Below are positions 9,318-18,232 of a DNA stretch of 64,000 nt, in pieces. The notes under the pieces are model-generated. The model saw only the letters and a list, made by a program, of their open reading frames with translations. It ran no database searches and was not told the DNA's origin. Each line of letters opens with the position of its first letter. The first letter of the stretch is position 1. The stretch lies in the NCBI GenBank assembly GCA_963663365.2, contig CAXXIH010000008.1, positions 1,922,001-1,986,000 of the forward strand, in the 5' to 3' direction. Origin of the DNA: G963663365 sp963663365. Its GTDB lineage: Bacteria > Hinthialibacterota > Hinthialibacteria > Hinthialibacterales > G963663365. The translations under genes were made by a program, and so were the position numbers.

Positions 9318-9863
9318 CTACGGCTTCCGGATGATTTTGAAAATTTCGCCGGAACTGCGGAGACCATTACTGGAATCATAGGGACGGGGGATATAAATCG
9401 GTATTGTCCAGGATTTGTTAAAAGTATCTAAAACACCATCAGGGCCAACACTGCTGAGACATAGCCCGGTATCAACACTTTGGGACCAAGTCGGCGGAAC
9501 GCCGGTTGGCGAGGAATTGGCTGTTTGCCCGGACAAATAAACCGAACGATAATCGAGATAAAGCGATGGATAGTAGTCATCGCGATGATCGATCTTAAAT
9601 TTATCAATTGGTGTAAAGTTGAGCAGTTGCGCACGTACCAGACGATTCAGGGCGTTTGCGGATCCTAGATCAGGAGGTGGATAGGCATTGGTATCGACAC
9701 GATACCGGTAAATCGCGCCCATAACCGCGTTTAATTCTACTTGGACATCGGCATTTTGCGCGCGAAGCTTCGCATCGACATAATTAGGCAACGCCACTGC
9801 AACCATAATCGCGATTATGCCTGCGACGATCGGTAACTCTAATAATGTGAACGATGGTTTCAT
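9318..9863 (-). CDS. type IV prepilin-like / pseudopilin protein
   Basis: A 181-residue exported protein with a type III (prepilin) signal. The N-terminus MKPSFTLLELPIVAGIIAI has the Phe+1 and Glu+5 of the class followed by a hydrophobic helix ending in VALPNYVDAK. The body follows the GspG-like pattern of major pseudopilins in planctomycete-type bacteria (RYRVDTNAYPPP, then a C-terminal SVGPDGVLDTF). The residue before the predicted cleavage site is Ser rather than the usual Gly, and Pro replaces the usual Leu at +7. No other secretion gene lies nearby. It lies 171 bases downstream of the FG-GAP gene on the same strand. Confidence 0.8.
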   Translation of the reverse strand: MKPSFTLLELPIVAGIIAIMVAVALPNYVDAKLRAQNADVQVELNAVMGAIYRYRVDTNAYPPPDLGSANALNRLVRAQLLNFTPIDKFKIDHRDDYYPSLYLDYRSVYLSGQTANSSPTGVPPTWSQSVDTGLCLSSVGPDGVLDTFNKSWTIPIYIPRPYDSSNGLRSSGEIFKIIRKP

Positions 9864-10034
9864 CGTGCACCAATAGGCCGGTAATATCCGGCACCGGAAG
9901 TGCTCATGCGATTAAAGCACTTCTTCCCTAATTCAGGGTACCTCAGAAAGTCAAACATTGTCAAGCATTCGGTTTATATTTTAAAATCAACAAAATCAAG
10001 CAATTAGCGAACCCCCACCCCATTTTCCGGGAAA

Positions 10035-11540
10035 TCAAGGGGTTCCGGTGGAAGATTTCACCCCGGAAATCGGCATCAAGGACATCAGTCCACTGCCATA
10101 AAGGATATAAGCACGACCCGAGTCTAATGCAACCCCCTCCCCAGTCAGCGGGGCCATCGGTGCGCTGACGATTAGATCCGAGTACCCATCGTCCTCAATA
10201 TCTCCAAGGGCGGCAATTGTGCTTCCGAGACCCCGATGCGGCTCAACGCCATCAATTGTGATATGTGGCAAATCCGGATTTAAGAGATTCACGCGCTCCG
10301 GCATTTTTTCCGCACCAAAACAGATTACAACCTGTCCTGCACCGGGAACATCACCCGGAGATTGAAATGGGAGTCCGAATGCAAGATCCTTAAAGCCATC
10401 GCCATTGATATCGCCAACACCGGCTCCATAACCGGCGCCTTCAAATGTAACGCCTAAATTTTTCGAGAGAGGTTCACGCAAATTCAGAATTTGAGGCAGA
10501 CCCTCGCCTCCCCACACCAAAATACACCTGTAGTCACGAGTGGCAAAAAGCAAATCATCAAACCCGTCGCCATTTATATCGCCAATATTAGAAACTAAAT
10601 CGGTGCCTCCCAGAACAACGAGTCCATACTGGAGCGGAGGTTCAAATGTTTGTTTACCGAGCACCAAATAAACAATTCCCTCGTTTTGCGGGCCTCCTCT
10701 TGGTGCAGCGATCACAATATCCGCATAGCCGTCGTTGTTAATATCACCTATTCCGGATACTGCCTCGCCCACCATTGCTTCACCCGGTCCGCGCATCGAA
10801 AATCCGCGTTCATTAATATTCCGCGGATCAATCACTGAGGGCCACTGCTTGGCTCCAAAAACAGTCGTTACACGCCCTAAATAGGTTCCGGTATCCGGTC
10901 CGGCTTCAATTTCAGCGTATGGATTGCCAAAAATCGCATCCGTATACCCATCCCCATTAACATCCCCAGCACACGAGATCGAGAATCCTGTATTAAGAAC
11001 TCGCACGACCTTATCTTGAAGTGTGGCCAGATTAATTATAGATCGCTCGAACTGCCTTCCAAAAACAACCGTCGCCTGCGTTGACCGTAGCGTACCGATG
11101 GCGATATCGGTGAAGCCATCCGCATCGATATCGCCCACACCGGCCACGGCATTGCCAGCCTGCGAACCACGTGGCCCCAACAAAATCACACCTTGTTTAC
11201 CCAGATTCTCAAGATCGACCTGTGAACCTTTGGCATCTTTGATTGCACTGCCCCAGATCAGAATAGCAGCGCCGCAATCATCCTGGATCCGGCCTGCAGG
11301 ATCGTAGCCGGGGGCTCCCAATAAGACATCTCTATATCCATCTGCATTAACATCGCCGGCGCCGCAGAGAGAGAATCCGATATTGTCATTGCCCGCCTCC
11401 GAACGGAAAATTTGAAGCGCACCACACCGCTCCAGTGTGGCGCCGCCGGACTGGCCCCACAAAGCCAATGGCAAACCTGCCATCACGGTCAAAACCAGAA
11501 AAAGAAACCGTGGGCAGCCTGATTTTCTTCCTACGGCCAT
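10035..11540 (-). CDS. secreted FG-GAP (integrin-alpha-like) beta-propeller protein
   Basis: A 501-residue exported protein, with a signal peptide in the first ~30 residues ending in LALWGQ. The rest is seven FG-GAP repeats, each with a calcium-binding loop of the DxNxDGxxD kind: GDVNADGYRD, GDIDADGFTD, GDVNGDGYTD, GDINNDGYAD, GDINGDGFDD, GDINGDGFKD and GDIEDDGYSD. Seven repeats fit one closed seven-bladed propeller, as in integrin alpha chains and bacterial relatives. The role is probably surface or extracellular binding; the ligand is unknown. No sorting signal follows the propeller. Confidence 0.9.
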   Translation of the reverse strand: MAVGRKSGCPRFLFLVLTVMAGLPLALWGQSGGATLERCGALQIFRSEAGNDNIGFSLCGAGDVNADGYRDVLLGAPGYDPAGRIQDDCGAAILIWGSAIKDAKGSQVDLENLGKQGVILLGPRGSQAGNAVAGVGDIDADGFTDIAIGTLRSTQATVVFGRQFERSIINLATLQDKVVRVLNTGFSISCAGDVNGDGYTDAIFGNPYAEIEAGPDTGTYLGRVTTVFGAKQWPSVIDPRNINERGFSMRGPGEAMVGEAVSGIGDINNDGYADIVIAAPRGGPQNEGIVYLVLGKQTFEPPLQYGLVVLGGTDLVSNIGDINGDGFDDLLFATRDYRCILVWGGEGLPQILNLREPLSKNLGVTFEGAGYGAGVGDINGDGFKDLAFGLPFQSPGDVPGAGQVVICFGAEKMPERVNLLNPDLPHITIDGVEPHRGLGSTIAALGDIEDDGYSDLIVSAPMAPLTGEGVALDSGRAYILYGSGLMSLMPISGVKSSTGTP

Positions 11541-11921
11541 TATTTGACCACTTTCAATCAGATGGATTCGCTCTCATGCTAACCTATATCTACGTTGCCT
11601 GGCAATACAATTTTCCCGGAGATTTACTGAGAAGCAGTAAAGATTGCCGATACTTGGCCGATACCGATACGATTGTTTGCCGCTACCGTTCAATGGCATA
11701 TTTGGTTTGACCTAACATTGAAATTAGGTACGGTATAATATTATAATGTATTATGGCGTAGAGCTGGGGATCGCATCACCATTGTGAGACCACCCGAGAG
11801 GCTGTCCCCCCTCGAATGAGCATGAATTGCGGTTTTCCCAAGATATTGGGATCTATTTTGAGGGCATTTTAAGACAGCTTGATGGCTTTGGATTGAAGAA
11901 CATCCATGGCTGGAGGTCTAT
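11541..11921. other. intergenic stretch, divergent promoter region
   Basis: 381 bases between two divergent genes. Apart from the promoter-like sequence at 11718-11747 I see no RNA gene or coding region. The leader between that promoter and the ATG at 11922 would be about 165 bases long. Confidence 0.5.
11718..11747 (+). promoter_or_regulatory. sigma-70-like promoter for the gene at 11922
   Basis: TTGAAA at 11718-11723 and TATAAT at 11742-11747 with an 18-base spacer. The surrounding sequence is AT-rich. It points toward the small membrane protein gene. Confidence 0.5.
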
Positions 11922-12419
11922 ATGGTTGACCGCCTCTCGATATTTGTACAACAAGACGGAAACCAGCTTTTTAGCAATGGAGGGCTCTGGTCGAACGATT
12001 CGGTCGATCCGTCAATCCTATTCGGGATTCTCGGCGCAATTCTCGTTAGTCTGGCTCTGGGTACCTTTCTGGTTTACCGCTATCAGCGCTGGCGGCGGTT
12101 TAAGGCATTTGAAGACGAACTCCAGCAGCTGGGTCTCGATCCTAATCAAGAGGGCACGTTTGGAGACTTAGTTAAACGCTACAAGATGAACGATCCCGTA
12201 GAAATTCTTTTCTCGTTACGGATGTTCGATGAAATCGCCGCACGGGAAATGGATCGTATTTTGGGCAGCCCCGGATCTAAATCCGCCAAAGAAGAGTTTA
12301 TCGATACGCTTTATGAAATTCGGGAAAAAACATATTTGCGTAGCGAAGAGGGCGAGATTGATCCCGACGCAAAAGTTAAAAAGCCGGCCATGCCTACATC
12401 CCCCGCCCAAGAAGCATAG
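11922..12419 (+). CDS. small membrane-anchored protein of unknown function
   Basis: A 165-residue protein with one transmembrane helix at about residues 31-51 (ILFGILGAILVSLALGTFLV), followed by a cytoplasmic part rich in charged helices. A GGAGG site six bases before the ATG supports the start. The stretch FIDTLYEIREKTYL and the preceding helices recall the N-terminal regions of some membrane-anchored PilZ-type proteins, but no PilZ domain follows and the protein ends in a Pro/Ala-rich tail. No function can be assigned. It converges with ddl. Confidence 0.6.
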   Translation: MVDRLSIFVQQDGNQLFSNGGLWSNDSVDPSILFGILGAILVSLALGTFLVYRYQRWRRFKAFEDELQQLGLDPNQEGTFGDLVKRYKMNDPVEILFSLRMFDEIAAREMDRILGSPGSKSAKEEFIDTLYEIREKTYLRSEEGEIDPDAKVKKPAMPTSPAQEA

Positions 12420-12474
12420 CCTGCTCCTCAAAACGTAAGATTACCGAAATTATTAAAATCGAAATCACTCCGTA

Positions 12475-13650
12475 TCAATCATCTTGCGGGAGCAATCCAT
12501 GCACCGGGACCGTGATCTCATTGCGGTTTTCATCGCGATGACGGTCTAATGCATAGTCAATAAGTTGATTTAATAGCTCGGTAAAAGGCAAACCGGACGC
12601 ATCCCATAGCATCGGAAACATTGAATGAGATGTGAAACCGGGAATCGTATTGATTTCATTCAGGTAGACTTCACCTGTCGTCCGCTCCAAAAACATATCC
12701 ACTCTGGCAAATCCCGAACAACGTAAAACACAATAGGTTTTCCGTGCAATTTCCCGGACTTTCTCGGCAGTCGCATCGTCAATATTCGCCGGAATCAAGA
12801 TTTGTGTCCCATCTGTCAAATACTTGGCCCGGTAATCGTAAAATTCGGAATCGGGAATAACTTCTCCCACAACCGTTACTTTCGGATCCTCATTTCCGAT
12901 CACCCCGCATTCTAATTCTCGAACGCTAAGCGCCTTCTCAATCACGACCACCGAGTCATAGCGGCAGGCCAAATTCATAGCCTCATCGAGTTCATCTTCA
13001 TGATGGACTTTGCTAATACCCACGCTGGAACCCGTGCGGGCGGGCTTAACAAAGCATGGATACCCAATTTCCGCCTCAATTCGTTTTTGTTGCCCTGCCG
13101 GATGCCGCTCCCAATCACAGCGGCGTACGCTGATATAGGCCACACAAGGAACTCCATGCACATTCAGGACATCCTTCATTAAGGCTTTGTCCATTCCCAA
13201 CGCGGAACCGGCCACTCCCGCTCCAACATAAGGAATTCCGCATAAATCCAAGAAGCCTTGCAGACTGCCATCCTCCCCATATGTGCCATGAATAAGCGGG
13301 AAGACGACATCGAGAGTTCTCAGTTCCTCGCTCTCCTCCGAATTGGCCGCCGCTCCGTCAGGTGAACTCCCCGGTATGGGCAAACGGGCGCGGGAACGTA
13401 TCGAACTTGTAGCGAGGATTTCCTCTTCCCGGCCCAAGGTTGGTAAATCATTGCCGGCAGGCAAAATCGTCCATTTGCCGGATGATGAAACAACGATGGG
13501 AAAAATCCGATATCGCTCCGGATCAAGATGCTTAAAGACGGCTTGCGCTGAGAGATTGGACACTTCGCGTTCTGCCGAACGGCCACCATAAATCAGACCG
13601 AGATTAATTCGATTGTCTTCACGATTTGGGCCTTGCTGCGCCGCATTCAT
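12475..13650 (-). CDS. ddl: D-alanine--D-alanine ligase
   Basis: ATP-grasp ligase making D-Ala-D-Ala for peptidoglycan. The sequence has LGLIYGGRSAEREVS at the N-terminus, FPLIHGTYGEDGSLQG, the ATP-binding lysine region YPCFVKPARTGSSVG, the omega-loop EFYDYRAKY with the Tyr-Lys pattern of D-Ala specificity, and YLNEINTIPGFTSHSM with magnesium ligands. The 391 residues are longer than the E. coli enzymes (about 306-364) because of an extra N-terminal-domain segment around residues 65-105 with little conservation. A strong AGGAGG site nine bases before the ATG fixes the start. No other cell-wall gene is adjacent. Confidence 0.95.
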   Translation of the reverse strand: MNAAQQGPNREDNRINLGLIYGGRSAEREVSNLSAQAVFKHLDPERYRIFPIVVSSSGKWTILPAGNDLPTLGREEEILATSSIRSRARLPIPGSSPDGAAANSEESEELRTLDVVFPLIHGTYGEDGSLQGFLDLCGIPYVGAGVAGSALGMDKALMKDVLNVHGVPCVAYISVRRCDWERHPAGQQKRIEAEIGYPCFVKPARTGSSVGISKVHHEDELDEAMNLACRYDSVVVIEKALSVRELECGVIGNEDPKVTVVGEVIPDSEFYDYRAKYLTDGTQILIPANIDDATAEKVREIARKTYCVLRCSGFARVDMFLERTTGEVYLNEINTIPGFTSHSMFPMLWDASGLPFTELLNQLIDYALDRHRDENRNEITVPVHGLLPQDD

Positions 13651-13724
13651 CGTGGCGTTCCTCCTGGTGAAAGATCATAGATGCTGTTTCCTCTCTCCCT
13701 TGCTGACCACCATCCAGCGGAGAA

Positions 13725-13741
13725 AGTGTGAACGTCACACT
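13725..13741. promoter_or_regulatory. 17-bp palindrome, possible operator
   Basis: AGTGTGAACGTCACACT is a perfect inverted repeat of 7-bp arms around ACG. The half sites resemble TGTGA/TCACA of CRP/FNR-type sites but with a three-base rather than six-base spacer. It lies 75 bases upstream of ddl. Confidence 0.35.
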
Positions 13742-13773
13742 GTTAACCCTAATGAACCCGGAAGCCCCCGTCG

Positions 13774-13806
13774 AGACAAACCGTCAGCCAAAATGACAGT
13801 TTGTCT
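13774..13806. promoter_or_regulatory. hairpin / inverted repeat in the ddl upstream region
   Basis: Arms AGACAAAC-C-GTCA and TGAC-A-GTTTGTCT pair with one mismatch around a seven-base loop. No T-run follows on either strand, so a simple terminator is unlikely. It could be an operator or an RNA structure. Confidence 0.3.
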
Positions 13807-14058
13807 GCCCGGAAATAATCCGAATACAAGGTAAGTAAACGGTTCGGTGACACACTTCGTCTCGTTCAAAGCATGAATAACCATATACGTTACAGGCCTC
13901 AAAATGAATTCGTTCTGACAAACAAGGCAGGGAAACTCCGGGAAAGCACGCAATCGCAAATACGCATTGGGCCTGGGATGGCATACATATCCAGTAGGTT
14001 CGCTGGAGAAGTCCCGTCTGCTTTTGTACATTCACAGGAACTGTTAGGAGCGATTGAA

Positions 14059-15363
14059 ATGAATAGAAATTTGATGCGCCATTCCGGAATTTTCTTATTT
14101 GCACTTTTTTTGTCTTTCACACCTGAAACGGAGGGTGCCGGCTCAAAGCCCCCCGAGCAACAAATTGATGCACAATCCCGTGAAGTGCTCAACAATCTTT
14201 CCAAATACCTTCAGTCGCTCCAGAGCCTTTCGATACAGATTCAATACACGATTGACATCGAATTGACAGACAAGCAAATCAAGCACAACCTGGAAAGCAT
14301 CCATAAGGTCGCTATTAAGAAGCCAAACCTTTTTGAACTCGAACACGTCAGCGGTCCTTTAGGCTCAACGCTGTGCAGCGACGGCCAAAAACTTCATACA
14401 TATTTGCCGGTACAAAATCTTTACTCCGAAAGCGATGCACCCGCAAATCTGAGTTCCATTACAGAACAAAAAGAAGAGATGTTTCTAAGGCAGGCAATAG
14501 GCGGTCTTCCACTTCTAACCGCTCTCTTTCATGACGATCCCTCCGAGACAATTCTAAAGGATATAGAAACGGTTCAGTCTCTTGGCAATAAAGATTGTGA
14601 AGGCGTCACGTGCGACAGCCTGTTATTCAAAAGCCCGGATTACGAATGGGAATTATGGCTGGCCAAAGGCGAACGGCCTGTTTTTCACAAGGCTATTATC
14701 ACAAAATCGAAGACTCTCACCGCACTTAAAAGCAAACTCCCCGGTGTGGCGTCAGGCGAAACAAGTTTTAATTCATCGGTCACATTCACAAACTGGGAAG
14801 ATAATCCCGAATTGGATGTTCAAAATTTCAAATTCACAAAGCCCGGGAATGCTACGGTCGTGCCTTCGATCTGGGAGGCTCCAGCTCCGCAAAGGCCTCG
14901 GCAGGCCTCATCGCATCCTTTGGTCGGAAAGCCCGCTCCCGATTTTGTATTAAAAGTGCTGGGAGGCGGGACATTCAGACCCTCTACATTTAGAGATCAA
15001 AAAATCGTTGTGCTCGATTTTTGGGCGACTTGGTGCGGTCCCTGCCGAATGGGCCTCCCGATTCTTCAGGAGGTGGCCGAAGGTTACAAAGGCGCTGACA
15101 TCGTTTTTTATGCGGTCAATCAGAAGGAGAAAGAGAGCAAAGTGAAAGACTTTGTCAAAAGCACCAAACTAACCCTCCCTGTTGCCTTCGATCCCGACAA
15201 AAAAGTGGGCCGTATGTATGATGTAGACTCTATCCCGCGAATGGTCATAATCGGAAAAGACGGGATTGTAGAAGTCGTTCATAAGGGCATGGCAAGTGCG
15301 GATCAATTGCGGGCTGAGCTGGACTTCTTGTTAAGCGGTCAAAGTTTTGTTACCTCACAATGA
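14059..15363 (+). CDS. exported protein with C-terminal thioredoxin domain
   Basis: A 434-residue protein. Residues 1-25 form a signal peptide. Residues ~30-290 resemble DUF2092-type outer-membrane-associated domains (repeated beta strands, DGQKLHTYLP, VTFTNWEDNPELD). The last ~145 residues are a TlpA/ResA-type thioredoxin domain with PDFVLKVLGGG, the redox motif WATWCGPCRMGLP and the cis-Pro region SIPRMVIIGKDG. The redox site is intact, so it probably acts as an extracytoplasmic thiol-disulfide reductase or carries out a linked function. The start is chosen from AGGAG eight bases before ATG 14059; the frame is open for 62 codons upstream. Confidence 0.85.
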   Translation: MNRNLMRHSGIFLFALFLSFTPETEGAGSKPPEQQIDAQSREVLNNLSKYLQSLQSLSIQIQYTIDIELTDKQIKHNLESIHKVAIKKPNLFELEHVSGPLGSTLCSDGQKLHTYLPVQNLYSESDAPANLSSITEQKEEMFLRQAIGGLPLLTALFHDDPSETILKDIETVQSLGNKDCEGVTCDSLLFKSPDYEWELWLAKGERPVFHKAIITKSKTLTALKSKLPGVASGETSFNSSVTFTNWEDNPELDVQNFKFTKPGNATVVPSIWEAPAPQRPRQASSHPLVGKPAPDFVLKVLGGGTFRPSTFRDQKIVVLDFWATWCGPCRMGLPILQEVAEGYKGADIVFYAVNQKEKESKVKDFVKSTKLTLPVAFDPDKKVGRMYDVDSIPRMVIIGKDGIVEVVHKGMASADQLRAELDFLLSGQSFVTSQ

Positions 15364-15503
15364 TTGAAACAGCGTAGATTCAGAACAGGGCCTTGGCCCG
15401 GCTTGCTGTCGATTCACGATATCCTGAAGATTGAACTTGACCTCATCTATGAGGTATTCAATCATGATGTTTCACCTACAAAACATTTCAGGATCAAGAC
15501 GCG

Positions 15504-17075
15504 ATGGCTTCCAAACCAGAACTCCCCAAAACCAACCGGCGCGAAATGCTAAAACTAGGATTGGGAGCAGCAGCGTTAGCCGGATGCAGCCGCAAATACT
15601 TGGCAGCCAAATCCCATCAATCCAAACGCCCCCTTGGCGGCCGCCCGAATATCCTCATGCTCATGGCCGACCAGCATCGAGGTGACTGCATCGGCGCGGA
15701 CGGCAATAAGGCAATTCATACACCGAATTTGGATTGGCTTGCCCAGGACGGCGCACTCTTCTCCCGCGCGTATACCGCCACTCCCAGTTGTACGCCTGCA
15801 CGAGCGGGACTATTAACAGGACTTTCTCCGTGGAATCACGGCATGCTCGGTTACTACCGTGTTGCCGAGGAATATCCCCTGGAGATGGTGCGCACAATAC
15901 GCAACGCGGGTTATTACACGACGGGGATCGGCAAAATGCACTGGCATCCCCAGCGCAACGACCATGGTTTTCACCGGGTTCTGCTGGATGAATCCGGACG
16001 AGTCGAAGCTCCGGAATTTATCAGCGATTATCGTTGTTGGTTCGCATCAGAGGCACCCAATCTGGACCCGGATGCAACAGGCATTGGCTTCAACGATTAC
16101 CGGTCATGCGCTTATGTCTTACCGGAACGGCTACATCCTACCTCTTGGACCGGTATGGCTGCGGTAAACTTTATCGATTCCTATCAACGTACAGAGCCTT
16201 TTTTCTTAAAAGTCTCTTTTGCGCGGCCACATAGTCCTTACGATCCCCCGCAACGTTTTATGGATCGTTACAGGGATGCCAATTTGCCACAGGCTCATGT
16301 TGGTTCTTGGGCAGACCGCTATGCGCCCATCGATGAGAAAAATGGCCATAACCTATGGCACGGCGACCTGGGACCGGAACAAGTGCGCGCATCGCGCCAA
16401 GGTTATTACGGCTCCGTCTCATTTATCGATGAGCAGATCGGGAATATTTTGGAGGCCCTGGACCGCCAGGGCATGTTGGATAACACGCTGATTGTCTATT
16501 GTTCAGACCATGGCGATATGACCGGCGATCACAATCTATGGCGTAAAACCTATGCCTATGAGGCCTCGGCCCGTATTCCGATGCTGGTGCGTTGGCCCAA
16601 AGGCCTGCTTTCGGTAAAACGCGGCCAGGTTTTGAATCAGCCGGTCGAATTACGCGATATTTTCCCCACTTTTATGGATGCGGCCGGAACATCAGTTGAT
16701 GCCGAGTTAGATGGCCAAAGCCTGTTCCATTGCATCCGTGGTAATGCGGAGGGCTGGCGGCCGTATATCGATTTTGAGCACGATGTTTGTTATGGACGCG
16801 AAAACCACTGGAACGCGCTCACCGATGGGCATACAAAATACATTTTCCATGCCTTGGATGGTGAAGAACAACTGTTCGATATCGACAACGATCCTGGGGA
16901 ATTGCGCGATTTGGCCGGATACGCGGAACACGAAGCAGAACTGCGCAAATGGCGAAACCGGATGATCGAACATCTGCAAGTCCGGGGCGAAGAGTTTGTC
17001 GATCACGGTAGGTTGGCGTTGCGCCCCGAACGTATGCTCACTTCACCCAATTACCCAGGTGCAAAAAAAGCCTGA
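15504..17075 (+). CDS. sulfatase, Tat-type lipoprotein signal
   Basis: Type I sulfatase of the alkaline-phosphatase superfamily, 523 residues, predicted to remove sulfate esters from a glycan or other organic substrate outside the cytoplasm. The N-terminus NRREMLKLGLGAAALAGC combines a twin-arginine motif with a lipobox (Cys28). After NILMLMADQHRGD (metal ligands) comes the formylglycine motif CTPAR at Cys96 followed by AGLLTG. Further metal-site sequences are YCSDHGDMTGDH and the Lys of KTYAYEASARIP. The C-terminus keeps the usual QLFDIDNDPGELRDL block. A formylglycine-generating enzyme is required but not in the window. The gene converges with the kinase at 17082, six bases away. Confidence 0.93.
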   Translation: MASKPELPKTNRREMLKLGLGAAALAGCSRKYLAAKSHQSKRPLGGRPNILMLMADQHRGDCIGADGNKAIHTPNLDWLAQDGALFSRAYTATPSCTPARAGLLTGLSPWNHGMLGYYRVAEEYPLEMVRTIRNAGYYTTGIGKMHWHPQRNDHGFHRVLLDESGRVEAPEFISDYRCWFASEAPNLDPDATGIGFNDYRSCAYVLPERLHPTSWTGMAAVNFIDSYQRTEPFFLKVSFARPHSPYDPPQRFMDRYRDANLPQAHVGSWADRYAPIDEKNGHNLWHGDLGPEQVRASRQGYYGSVSFIDEQIGNILEALDRQGMLDNTLIVYCSDHGDMTGDHNLWRKTYAYEASARIPMLVRWPKGLLSVKRGQVLNQPVELRDIFPTFMDAAGTSVDAELDGQSLFHCIRGNAEGWRPYIDFEHDVCYGRENHWNALTDGHTKYIFHALDGEEQLFDIDNDPGELRDLAGYAEHEAELRKWRNRMIEHLQVRGEEFVDHGRLALRPERMLTSPNYPGAKKA

Positions 17076-17081
17076 TTTCAA

Positions 17082-18059
17082 TTACTGCGATCCCAATTCC
17101 GGATAGTAATCCGCGATATGTCTATGCGCATTCCGCATGTGCGTCAGCGAGACAAGTCCTGCGTGCTCGCAATTGGCGCCCGCGACAATGTTTGCGGCGG
17201 CATTGGAGAGAATCGGATCTGCGGTTTGCAGGTAGGCCATTGTAAAACCGGCTGAGAAACTATCACCGCAGCCTGTTGCGTCAACGAATTTTTCAATCTT
17301 CCGGGCAGGACAATGCGCGGCAACAACCGAACCATTCTGCTCTGAGGCAATCACGGATCCCCGCTCACCCAGCGTGATTGCGGCAATACGCGGTGTATGG
17401 GGCGGTCCGGATTTTCCGACTGCATCCAGAAGTTCCTGAGATGCTTCGATATACGCGGGAATCTCATCTACCACTTCGCGTCCCAACACATAGGCACATT
17501 CAACCTCATTCATCTGGGCCAAGTTGAGAGGGGCCAGCCAATCCTGCCAACCTTCAAGATTGCGGCGGTGCATCCGTCCCTCATCATCCAAATACATCAT
17601 CAGATTATGGATATCCATCGCTAGGAAGCCGCGAAAACGGTTTCGCAATGCGCATAAAGTGTCCAGCTGAATCTCGGTGGCCGTGATGAAATTGATGGCG
17701 ATGGCATCGCTATCGAGCAGCGGCACAAAATCATCGATTTGCAGCGCAGGCATCGGATAACGAATACACTCATTTCGCTTGCCGGGGCTTGTGTAAACCA
17801 ACCTTACGTCTGTGACTTTGCCGCCACGCACACATTGCACACCGCTCAGGTCGAGATGGTCGAAGCGTTGCATCTCTGCAACAGCCTCGGCATGACGGTC
17901 CTCACCGAGTTTCGTGAGGGGATATACAGTGTCATCCGGCCCGCAAAGCGAACTAAATGCCGCGATATTGTAAAAAAGGCCTCCGAATGAGTGCCGAACC
18001 ACACCGTCAAATGTCACGATCTCATCATGACAACAGGCTGCGCAGAGCGTGATTTTCAT
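17082..18059 (-). CDS. PfkB-family carbohydrate or nucleoside kinase
   Basis: A ribokinase-like kinase of about 325 residues. The second signature DATGCGDSFSAGF (anion hole and catalytic Asp; Cys instead of the common Ala) is clear, as are the N-terminal glycine motif HSFGGLFYNIAAF and ITLGERGSVIA in the nucleotide site. The substrate cannot be read from sequence; fructose, a ketose or another sugar is likely. The start at ATG 18059 is supported by a GGGGGA site; the open frame continues upstream to 18230. It is divergent from the GH38-type gene. Confidence 0.85.
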   Translation of the reverse strand: MKITLCAACCHDEIVTFDGVVRHSFGGLFYNIAAFSSLCGPDDTVYPLTKLGEDRHAEAVAEMQRFDHLDLSGVQCVRGGKVTDVRLVYTSPGKRNECIRYPMPALQIDDFVPLLDSDAIAINFITATEIQLDTLCALRNRFRGFLAMDIHNLMMYLDDEGRMHRRNLEGWQDWLAPLNLAQMNEVECAYVLGREVVDEIPAYIEASQELLDAVGKSGPPHTPRIAAITLGERGSVIASEQNGSVVAAHCPARKIEKFVDATGCGDSFSAGFTMAYLQTADPILSNAAANIVAGANCEHAGLVSLTHMRNAHRHIADYYPELGSQ

Positions 18060-18153
18060 GCCTGGTTCCCCCTCTGGACTTGTACAAGAATCCCGCATCC
18101 GGTACGTATGCAGCAGCGCGGGCACGTCTCCCGGGTAGTGAGGCGCTGTCCGC

Positions 18154-18165
18154 GATGGTACCATC
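18154..18165. promoter_or_regulatory. 12-bp palindrome between kinase and GH38 genes
   Basis: GATGGTACCATC is a perfect palindrome in the 173-base divergent region, placed to be an operator for both genes. This rests on position only. Confidence 0.25.
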
Positions 18166-18232
18166 ACCTCCGCTATTCGCCACTGAAAATTTGGCGCATA
18201 ACCGCCTCTCGTACTTGAAAGGAATATCAACC

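Larger units (their letters stand above)
13651..14058. other. divergent intergenic region with two palindromes
   Basis: 408 bases between the starts of ddl and the thioredoxin-domain gene. An open frame upstream of 14059 exists, but the ribosome-binding site marks the real start. The two palindromes listed separately are the only structure I see. Confidence 0.5.
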
